From the NCBI RefSeq assembly GCF_032854445.1, contig NC_088295.1:94109805-94173804 (forward strand): 64,000 nt of DNA. The letters are read 5' to 3'. Positions 12,438 through 23,700 of the stretch are shown here, in pieces (position 1 is the first letter of the stretch; each line of letters starts with the position of its first letter). This stretch comes from Liolophura sinensis (lineage: Eukaryota > Mollusca > Polyplacophora > Chitonida > Chitonidae). Under the pieces are notes generated by a model, which saw nothing but the letters and a program-made list of their open reading frames with translations, was not told the DNA's origin and did no database searches. A program made the position numbers and the translations under genes.

Positions 12438-13227
12438 AACTCAACGTTATAAGTGTATGGTCTAAAACTTCACTTTTCACGGCATCAAGGTCACAAACGC
12501 ATAGCTAACTTCACTACTCGGCTTCAATGTCACAACTGCACACACTAATCGGGCTCCGTATCATAAGTGCATGGGCCTCCGTGTCACTACTCGACCTCTG
12601 TATGAGTGTCACTATTAGGTCCCACAGTCAGGTTATTAGGCTGCACATTTATATTATTGACCTCAGGCCTCAGTCGCAACTACAGAGACCTCGGCGACAG
12701 AACTACAAAGATCTCGGCATCACAACTGTACAGTTGTGCGTCACTATTTGGCCTGGCATCAACTGCAGACTTCGGCGTATCGGTGCACTATTAGGCGTCA
12801 GGGTCACGTCAGGCGTCAACTGCACAGATCTCAGCATGACTACTCGGCCTAGTCGTCAACTGCACAGACCTCGGCGTCAACTGCATAGACTTTGGCGCGA
12901 CTACTCGGCCTCACCGTCATTGCAAGGACTAAGCATCAAGTGTACACAACTCGGCATCAGTCACAACGGCACTGGCCTCTGTGCCAACTGTAGGGCCGAC
13001 GCGTCAACTGAACAGACCTCCACGACATCACAACTGCATGGGCCTCGACGGCAACTGTTGAGACTTCAGCGTCATTACCAGGTCTCAGCATCGTAACAGC
13101 ACAGACCTCGGCGGCACTACTAGGTCTCTAATAAGTCTGAGTGTCACTATTGTGTATTGCAGTCACTACATTTATATTGTCGCACACTGCACAGATCACA
13201 TGGCCAATCTATTCATTTAGTATTTGG
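12438..13227. repeat. Degenerate repeat-like flank of the 40-bp array
   Basis: Loose recurrences of CTCGGCGTCAACTGCACAGA-like text (for example 12830-12910 and 13000-13110) without a clean period. It looks like an older, decayed tandem array; the open frame through it is not a convincing gene. Confidence 0.5.
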
Positions 13228-13619
13228 TTTATTTAGCAAATTTTCGTCGAATGCATAATGTAATATGAACGACCACACGTTCTCCAAAGGTATAGACTAT
13301 TATCACCCAAAATACTTGGGTTTGAGCGAACAGATAAATGAAAACCTTCAACACTAGGCCTATATAGTCCACTTTTGAATTCTAATATATTAATCTCTCT
13401 TATCCTGTTCAACACAAAATTGTCATTTTCTCCTAAAAAGAAAATAAAACTTTAAGGGATGTTCTTTGATGACTAGTTTATGTTGTCTTTTCCTTGAGTA
13501 CACTGACAGTCAGAGAGTAACCTATGGCTTTACAAAACGTAGAAACACAAAACATCACGAACACTAAGTCAGCATCATTCTTCATCTTTATAATGACATA
13601 TAATATGACAACGTTCAGA

Positions 13620-14037
13620 TTTAAAGTGCTGCTTCAGTGTTAAGAGACGCCAGGTGGAAATGTTAAACTGATATGAAAGTTACTCTATGGAATATAGCTA
13701 GCACCACGGTTCAACAAATTTATGCTGAATAAAGCCATTTAACCCCTATAAGTGAAGAGTCCTGAAAAACAAAACCTATAATATATCTATACTGCTATAA
13801 GTCAGTGATGGGTGACGTCAAATGTTCTTGCATGACGTCACACCAAGCAAAATTGCAAACGGCAGAAAACTTTTGTTTCCGTGTTATCCTCCCGAACTAA
13901 CAACAAGGGCTTTTAATTAATACAATCAACATTTTCTACAATTTAAGAAAGCAATTCCAACTATCTCAATCCTTATCCTTTAACCCTGCCTTTAGGACAT
14001 ACATGTCTTAACACTAAAGTAGCTCTTTAAACATTCA
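13620..14037. mobile_element. Non-autonomous DNA transposon (MITE), copy 1
   Basis: Terminal inverted repeats AGTGCTGCTTCAGTGTTAAGA and, reversed, AGAGCTACTTTAGTGTTAAGA (18 of 21 match), each flanked by TTAA. The interior is homologous, in reverse orientation, to 21918-22447. It carries two TGACGTCA-type sites about 20 bp apart (13812-13842). No transposase remains. Confidence 0.75.
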
Positions 14038-14651
14038 TACACAAGGGCTATTCAAATACTCATGTTGTGAAATACAATCCTGTAGGTATTGAGTACGTGT
14101 AGCTGATAAACAGGTTAGAGCCATCACTAGAAATCCAGAATGGTGGACACTTCATTCGTTAAACTGCAGAAGTTCGTAATTCAACATAAAAGAAAAACAT
14201 GCAGTATTTTTGAGTCTCTTATTAAGTAAGTTTTTTGTGCCAGTTTTATGGTATCATTCTGGTTAACTGAACAATGGCAACAAGACTGGGTCACTGCCAT
14301 TAATATATACTGGAAATGTTTGTACAAATACACAGGAAACGACAGGAAATTTCTCCTAACTGTTTTATCTTGTAACACACCAAATGGACTTGACATAACA
14401 TATCGTTTGCTCCATTTTAAAACAGTAATGTCAGAGGCAGAGCTCCACTGCTTCCTGATCTCAAAACTCTTTTCAGCAAAGCTCCACTGACCCCTACTGA
14501 CTGTTGACTGGTCCCCGGTCAAGGAACGGGCAAGAGGGGAGAGAGTAGACAAGAACTAACCACTCTGTACAAAACAGTCATCTAGCTGGTGGTCAAGATC
14601 AGACAACTCTGTTCTCACACTGACAGATAACCTGTGCATGACCTGTCCGGG

Positions 14652-14787
14652 TCAGTAGTAGGAGTTTGCGGTCTGCACAGACATACCCAGATAGATCTGT
14701 AATGCTATCAGTCCTGTACACAGCGTGAATAAGGCCTTGGCCAGCAACAACGTCCAGGAGCCCAGGCCCACAGCATGGATTAGAATC
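14652..14787 (-). CDS. TMEM147: TMEM147 exon 6 (last)
   Basis: Acceptor gtcctcag. Completes the split Glu codon, then [19 protein letters not shown] and ends SVQTANSYY-stop. A second open frame on the same DNA (14599-14817) is a shadow. Confidence 0.92.
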
Positions 14788-17700
14788 CTGAGGACAGATC
14801 AAAGATTTAATCCTCATTCGTTATGCTATGGTCTAAATGACAAGTTCTTCTACTGCCATTAAATCATTTAACCTTTACACTGAAGTCAGAGATTTTATAT
14901 CTCACACTAAGAACTAAAATAATTATGGAAAGAAATTTATTTATTTCTTTATTTGATTGATGTTTTACACTGTACTCAAGAATATTTCATTTATACGATG
15001 GTGGCCAGCATTATGGTGGGAGGAAACCAGGCAGAGCCCGGGGGAAACCCATCGCCATCAAAACACAAAAATAGGTTTGCGGGAGTTGAGTTCATAAGAG
15101 CTGATGAGCAAGATAATTGTTTGCTTAGCAGATTTGCTGATATTAAGTAAAAGGAAGTGGAATATTTCATTAAGGGTGCATAGCTCTAAAATACTATCTC
15201 ACAATCCTCATTTTCAATAGGTTTACCACTTCAGCAAACAAACGTTTCTTAAATTTGACAATCCAAGTTATACAAGATTTTGGTTTTGCGAACAGACGCC
15301 CATGAAAGCGACCTTTGCTCTGAACCAGTATTGCATGAGAATAATAATGCCACATGCCAGACTGTTGCTGTTGGCACAACATGTTATGACACAACAGGTG
15401 TATAAAATTCCAGACAAGATAGAAATGGCACATGATGACTTACTCTACTATGAGTGGCCTGAAAGATGTAAGCGCTAATAAGGACAGGACAACTGGTACC
15501 AGAGACTTCTGCAGGTCACTCCGGCTGTATAGCCAGACTAACATGGCCGTGCATATATGGTGTACCTACAACATCAACATGACACCTCTCAACAAATACA
15601 CAATCAAAATAGCAGTAGAGTTCAACCACTACCAATGTCAGAATACATATGATGAGTGATAAATTGTTTTCTCTGATGTCTAAACTAATTTCACCTGCTT
15701 CTAGCGATCTCTTTCCTAGCCTGATAAGGAAAAGTGCTGGTGGAAGCACCATCAACAAAGTGAATTCAAGATCTTCTTTGTACTCTACTGCTTTCATTTT
15801 ATTCAACTATTACACAAATAAGTGATAAAGTGTAACTTTGAGTTTGTACATTGAAGGCATCTTATTCATGTGTTGGCAGGAACTCTGTCAATGACTGGTA
15901 GTGGTCTCATATGGAATCATGCGAAAAAAATCACTGGTCATCACGGAAGATGCAGACAGGAACTAAATATTGTCATGACTTCACCAATGAAACACAGATT
16001 CCTACCTTTGGAAAGAATATATTAAAGTGAAAGACAGCGCCTGACAAATGTTTATGTCCAATGAAAGACTATCATTCAAAGAATCTTAACCCAGCATCAA
16101 ATACTTTTTTTTTAGCCAAAGTGAAAACTCTGTCTTGACACAGCTTCAACGTGCCTCCATTACCGACAGAAAGGTGATGTCAAGCTTACTCTAGCTCTTT
16201 TACCTCGAAGGTATTTTCCGAATTACAGCCAAAACAGTAGCCTAAGCTGTGAACTTCGGCGATGAAGGTCGAGGTGTTGAATAGCTTTCTTGGAAATTGG
16301 ACATGCTGGAAGGGTACTTCTTCCACTGCTTTAACTGTTGATACAGTAAGCCTGCTACATCATTTACAGTTTAAGTAGCATGCAGGTGCACGGCTGGGTT
16401 ACTCCTGGTTCAGGTCGTACCCTCTCGAGTGGTTGTGCTGGTGATTTTGAGCCCTATTGAATATTTACAAAATTACAATAGGATTGTTGTACGATTAGAT
16501 TCATGCTCAATTCTGAAACAAACGGAAATAAATCTATGCACCATTCAGTCTGATCTAGTCATCTGACTGTCACTGAAGTTTACGATTTGTGGCGGTGGTT
16601 TCTAAGATGACTGCAGAGCTGACCTAGTTATCGCAGACGTCAGAAAAACCACTCTGGCTTTAACACAGCGTTTCAATAATATTACTGTATTTTATGAAAA
16701 AAAAAACCAAAAAAAAAACCAGAAAAAAATCATTTTTTATATGCAAGAAAGACATAGGAGCAAAATCTAAATTCTTCAATTCTCACTTTAGAGAAGAAAC
16801 ATTATAGCCCTGTCATGAGATTTAATGTAAAGCATTGACCAGTGAGAGATGCCTTCTTCTCATTCCGATCAACCTACAGCATCCCCAACCAATTTTTCAC
16901 TGACTGATACTTATGCATTAGAAACTGCTGACTATGCGCTAAAATGAACGACAAAATATGTATTTATATAATCTGAACAGCGTGTCTAAGTAGGCCTAGT
17001 GTCTACTGGGAAGATGAATGCGGTTTGCGGCCAGACGGCATGCTACTGTCCGACATAATTTTCAATAACCTTGTTGAACATTACAAGGCTTGTAAATTGA
17101 CTAATTTCACATCTGTGGTGGTCCGTAAATGAGACGAGCTGTCCCACAACCCTGTGTGAAATGACCCCTTGGCTATAAGTAACCAAATCGTCGTAAACAA
17201 TCTCAAAACGATGTCTTATGAGGTAGTTCTGTGTTATCATATGTCACTTCATAGAGTGCATGGGTAATGGCTACGTCACATCTTAGGCCATGCAATCTGA
17301 TAGCAACATGTTTGATTGGATGAAAGTCTGAAGATGTCTTACCTCAATTCACACCAGTCATTTGTGCAGAACTGACATTTTGTTCTACATGTTTTTCAGT
17401 GAAATCTCATTAAAATAATAAAGTATAATACTTTGTAGAACGCTTGATAATAATCCTTTCCATCGAAATATACCTCAGCCAGGCACTGTCTTGTCCTTTA
17501 ACATATCGTGGAATCCGGTCAAAAGAATGTCACAACCACATGCTGTTTTGTCCATTATAAGCAGCTGATGTAAAAATGCATACAGGTTGTTCTAAAAACC
17601 TTTGGCAATGTGGTTTTCTTTAGAACAGATTCACACGCTATACATGAACAAAACCAGACATTTAGATCACGCTCTATAGGAGACCAGCGACGCATTTAGA

Positions 17701-20700
17701 TCACCCACTTAAGGGACCAGAGAGATATTTAGCTCATGTACTATACAAGACCAGAGAGATATTTAGATCACGTGCTACATGAGACCAGAGAGACATTTAA
17801 ATCATGCGCTATACGACACCAGAAACACATTTAGATCATGCATTATACGACACCAGAGAGACATCTAGATCATGTGCTATAGGAGACCAGAGAGACATTT
17901 AGATCATGCGCAATACAAGACCAGAGAGATATTTAGATCATGTGTTACAGGAGACCAGAGAGACATTTAGATCACGCATTATAGGAGACTAGAGAGACAT
18001 CTAGATCATGTGCTATAGGAGACCAGAGAGGCATTTAGATCACGCGCAATACAAGACCAGAGAGACATTTAGATCACGCTTTACAGGAGACTAGAGAGAC
18101 ATCTAGATCATGTGCTATAGGAGACCAGAGAGACATTTAGATCACGCGCTATACGACACCAGAGAGACATTCAGATCATGTGCTATAGGAGACCAGAGAG
18201 ACATTTACATCACATACTATAGGAGACTAGAGAAACATCTAGATCATGTGCTATAAAAGACCAGAGAGACATTTAGATCACGCCCTATACGAGACCAGAG
18301 AGACATTTAGATCACGCACTATGTGAGAACAGAGAGATATTTAAATCAGTCCAGCTGTCAATGTACAAGTAATCTACCAGCAGTTATGCATAATGATAAT
18401 TATCGTTCTATAGCAGGCATTATGGGAACCAACATCTTGTCCCAACATCTTTTGTTGATTCTTTGGATTAAGAGCAGTTATAACAAAAGTATTTGAACAC
18501 CAGTTGTGTCTCAATCAGGTCATTCTATACTCACCAGACTGACATTGGAATCAAAACTCATTAGGATGTATTTCCAATCAAACTCTATTCCACGGGCTCC
18601 AACCCACAAAGGTAAAAACCTAAATAAATAGATGTAGCAACATCAAATCTAACTGTACACTTCTCCCTCATTATAACGCTGTTGGACAAATCTTCCTATT
18701 CCGTTACAAATGCTGCATGCTATATATATACAAAACAGGAACAGATAGTGTGACAGTCCGTGGCTTTTATTAAACAATTACATAAAAGCCTCTTGAGTGC
18801 AAAGACAAAAAATATTTGCTGGAACTTTAAGTACCAATGTGTGCAACAACAGCTTGGTGCAAAAATTTGTGAAGGGGGGGGGGGGGGGGACACATGTTTG
18901 ACCATGTTACAGCATGTTGTTTCATGTTCTAATGAGAGAGAGGTGTACTATGTGGTCACAGCATCTGCTGAAGACCTGAGTTTGCAGACATGGTCAAAGC
19001 ACACACCCTTACTTTGTGAGTGAGTGAGTGAGTGAGTGCTTGGGGTTTAACATCGTACTCAACAATTTTTCAGTCATATGACGATGAAGAAATCATTAGG
19101 GTGCATGTACGTGTAATAAGCCTCCTTGTTGCAGGACGGATTTCCACCGCTCTTTTATTTAGTGCTGCTTCACTGAGACGACTTACCGAAGGCAAGTAAG
19201 CTGCCCTGCCCGAGCCATTATACTGATACGGGTCAACCAGTCGTTGCACTATCCCCTTCATGCTGAACGCCAAGCGAGGAAGTTACAACTTCCTCTTTTA
19301 AAGTCTTAGGTGTGACTCGATCAAGGATTGATCCTGGATCTACCGGTCCCGAAGCGGACACTCTACCAACTGTGCTATCCGGGCCGGTATCCCTGACTTT
19401 GTGAAAACGGTCAGTGACAACAAACAGCAGCAGGCACACTATGGTACGTGCTGCACAAATATGTCAGCCAAAAGTCAACATCTCAACAAATGGATGTTGT
19501 TGTAGCAATCTCACTTTTTTTCCTCATTGTTAGAGGCTATGTGATTGATGTAAAATTGTATCCAAGGAATATTTTCCAATAAATCTGATGTATTTATTGT
19601 TCTATTATCAGCCAATGCCCTACTCTAGAATTTTTCACTTAAACGATGGCAGTCAGTGTATAGTTGGAGGAAAATGAAGTAATCCACCCACCTTTCAGTG
19701 ACAATTCAGTGATCAACTTTACCATATGTGACACATAGGTATACGCACCATATTGGTGGAAGACACATGGTCTTCACCAGAAGACTGTGTAAACAGCCAC
19801 ATGTGCGTTGTCACCCACTTATTGCCAATAAGGCCCCCAAAGCACAGAGTCCTTAGATTTGATATGTCATGTGAGTTGAGCCATGGCCCATCCCATACTG
19901 GCATGATTGCTTACTTTATCATGATGAGTTGAGCCATGACCCATCCCATACTGGCATGATTGCTTACTTTATCATGATGAGTGCAGCCTCGGCCCATCCC
20001 ATACTGGCATGATTGCTTACTTTATCATGGTGAGTACAGCCTTGGCCCATCCCATACTGGCATGATTGCTTACTTTGTCATGGTGAGTACAGCCTTGGCC
20101 CATCCCATACTGGCATGATTGCTTACTTTATCATAGTGAGTACAGCCTTGGCCCATCCCATACTGGCATGATTGCTTACTCTGTCATGATGAGTTGAGCC
20201 ATGACCCATCCCATACTGGCATGATTGCTTACTCTGTCATGATGAGTTGAGCTGAGGCCCATCCCATACTGGCATGATTACTCACTCTGTCATGAGATGA
20301 GCCGTGGCCCATTCCAAACTGGCATGATTGCTCACTCTGTCATGATGAGTTGAGCCGTGGCCCATCCCATACTGGCATGATTGCTCATTCTGTCATGATG
20401 AGACGAGCCGTGGCCCATCCCATACTGGCATGGTTGCTCATTCTGTCATGAGATGAGCCGTGGCCCATCCCATACTGGCATGATTGCTTACTCTGTCATG
20501 ATGAGTAGAGCTGTGGCCCATCCCATACTGGCATGATTGCTTACTCTGTCATGATGAGTTGAGCCGTGGCCCATCCCATACTGGCATGATTGCTTACTCT
20601 GTCATGATGAGTTGAGCCGTGGCCCATCCCATACTGGCATGATTGCTTACTTTGTCATAATGAGTTCAGCTGTGGCCCATCCCATACTGGCAGCCATGAA

Positions 20701-23700
20701 CTTAAGCTGACCTTTGCCAGCAATCTTTGTCATGACAAAATAGAGTCCGACCAAATCCGTGAGATCTACTGTAGATTTCATGAATTCCTGGAACAGATAA
20801 ACATACACATCCTGTAGAGCTTCCCACTACAACACATTTTACATCACGCCTCTTTCCACTTTTCACATGCACAGCATTTCATTTACTTTGTTGTAACAGA
20901 AATACCATGTCATTTAAAGGATACATGACAAGGTACTATAAATAAGCTAAGAGTATGGTTTTAAAGAAAATAAAGATATACATAACCAGAAATGAGAAAA
21001 AATTTAATTTATCAGGTGTATTTTCTATTTCTTAATAATCCCAATTTTTTACATGTGTATGTGTATTTTTTTAGTTGCATTTTTCCATACATGTTTATGG
21101 CCATATTAATGCCTCAAGAAGTTGTTTTTCACACAAGCTATTCCAACCAAAAGCTATTCCAACCAAAAATCAAACTGCAAGATTATCCGCTACTTCTGTG
21201 GTGCTGTTCTTTGTGCATTATAGATATCCTGACTGACTTCATAGTGAACAGGGCAGGAAGTCTGAGCTGGACTTAATCAGAGAGCAGCTTAAAATTAATG
21301 GAGTTCAGAAGAGTCGGACAACGCCATGTTACCTTGAAGGAAATGGTATGTGCGAGAGGTTCAATCAGCCTCTGCTACATAAGCTGGGTACTCTAACAGA
21401 TAAATAAAAATCATACTGGAAAAGCTTTGTTCCTTCTCTTGTCCATGCATATAATGCTATAAGTCATGAGTCGACAGGGTACATCCCTTATTACCTGGCG
21501 TTTGGCAGGCACACTTGTTTGATCATCGATGCCTTACTAGGCACTAACCCAATGATACTGCGAAAGGCCCGAGAACACTATACGCATCTGAACTGCAGAA
21601 ACGGTCACATTGTACATAACCAGTTGAAATAAAGCATTCTACATGTCACCAGCCTGTCGTCCCAAGTTATTCCCAGCATAACGTGATACATAGAAGTACC
21701 CCATTGGTGACTTTATTAGCCACATATTCACATAACCTATTTGCCCCAACTACATGTATTGGTCTGTTTTCACATCGTGGTGAAACAGAACAATTGGTTA
21801 TTCAAGGCTTAAAACCCATAACTGATTTTTTGTTCTAGTTTTTTAAGTCAACCACCCAAATTTAATAGCTTGATAACCGTTTCTATCCTAATATTACATG
21901 AAAGTCAATCTAGCATGCTTAAAGAGCTGCTTCAGTGTCAAGATTTGTATGTCCTTAAAGCAAGCCTAGATGATATGGATCGAGATAGTTGGAATTGCTT
22001 TCTTAAATTGCAGAAAAAAAATTGTATTGTATTAAAGCCACTGTCAGTTTGGGAGAATAATACGAAAACAAAAGTTTTCTGTTGTGTCCAATTTTGCCTG
22101 TTGTGACGTCATGCAAGAACACTTGACGTCATCGATCACTGATGTACAGCCACAAAAGACATCATACTCACAAACGTACATGATGTCATTCCAGCGTAAC
22201 TGCCTTTCCAGGCGTCATATCCGCCTGATGCATCATCACACAGGGAATATTATCACCTCGCATCAGAAAAATTTTATGGGAACTGCCAAAGGTTTTGTTT
22301 TTGAGGACTTTCGCTTATAGGGGTTAAATAATGTCATTCATTAAAAAATCTTTTGAACAGTGGTGCTAACTATACTCCATGGGGCATCCTTCATATCAGT
22401 TTAATATTTCCGCCTGATCTCTCTTGCGACCAGACTAGCTCTTTAAAAGATGCCAATGATGTTGTTGTACCTGTACTACTGCTTCCCTTAGACTTGACAT
22501 GCCATTCCTGAATTCCTACACATCATGTGACGTTGTCTACTCTTTACCACCGTGTGCATCAAACACTCACCCCAACAACATCGAGACTTCCCGTCGGTAC
22601 ATCAGAGGCAGGGAAGAAGGTAGCCAACACCAACATCTTGCACAGCTGTGTGAACAGGTAGGCAGCCGCAGCCTGGGCACATTTCCAAAAGGCACTGTAC
22701 TCAGCCCTAGAATATTGTAACAACACATGACTGAATGCTCTTATCCTCTTTGTACAGAGATGTTTGTCAGTGCAATCTTTTCATCAAAGGTTTACGCCCT
22801 GGCATTCTATCACTTTACTTAAAACTGTATCTCAAACACATTCAATTATACCGGTATTTTAAAACAATCAGAATTCAATACATTTAAATACGTCTAAGAT
22901 GGTTTTATAGATGGAATTACAGTGCTCCGAATAAGCCAGACCACTGGCAAGTTGGTGATGAACTTTTCCTTTGTGTGATGTACAAAACGCGTACCATGGC
23001 CAAGGTGAAACTGGCTCTCTCGGGGTATTGCTGGGCCATTATTTGGCACATTCAAACAAGGCACCATCAGATGTGCCACAGTGCACGGAGTCCTGTACAT
23101 GGAGATATTTGGTCCTGTACACATTTGCAAGATAAAGCACCATACAAAAAACTAACTGAAATAAATCAGCTGCGGAGAGGGACAATCCACAGGTTGCTGC
23201 AGACCTTCACACATATGCCTTCGCTGGCATACTAACATCCCCGTCATGGAAGCATCGGACACCACTGTGGTTACAATAAATATAGCCCCAGGTGGCTATT
23301 TCAACCCCTCTCTTTAGACTGAGCTGGCACGGTCTCATAGCCACAGTGGCAACCAGTCATAAAATACTAGAAATAATCGTGTACCATTCCAAACCGAGTC
23401 AGAATAGTATTTTCTAAACGATGCCCATAGTCAAAGACAGGCTTCACGTTAGCCCTATGGTGATATGTTTATTAATGTGTAAATTTTAAACTTGGTGAAT
23501 GACAGATGATGTTTTTAAAGGAGAAGAAAATTTAAATATCAAACAAATACCAATGAAAAGAGTATGCATTTCCTTGCAGGTGCATGCTATAAAAAAAATT
23601 CTAATATGTACCTCAAGTTAATAAATTATAAATAAAGTCAGCGCCAAAATCCGTTGTGGGCGACTCCATTTTGCCTAAGAACTAGTCTTGAAGTCTTCTG

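Noticed and set aside
9882-12508. Several 200-540-aa ORFs in the 40-bp array
   Set aside because: They are the same stop-free unit read in three frames; no unique coding sequence, start context or intron structure supports a gene.
12527-13096. 189-aa ORF
   Set aside because: Lies in decayed repeat sequence and has no recognisable domain.
14599-14817. Minus-strand [21 protein letters not shown]
   Set aside because: Shadow frame of TMEM147 exon 6.
15516-15806. 96-aa hydrophobic minus-strand ORF
   Set aside because: Runs across the exon 5 acceptor; its phase cannot join exon 5 or exon 6.
16204-17056. Candidate exons ([16 protein letters not shown] at 17007-17056, and 16204-16354) as a start for the membrane-protein gene
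   Set aside because: Phases happened to fit, but the donor was poor, and true TMEM147 exons were found at 18535, 20651, 22571 and 25819.
22935-23040. Possible TMEM147 exon 1 (FHLG... text)
   Set aside because: No donor and poor match; the real exon 1 at 25819-25895 reads MTFFHFGNC with gtaagt.
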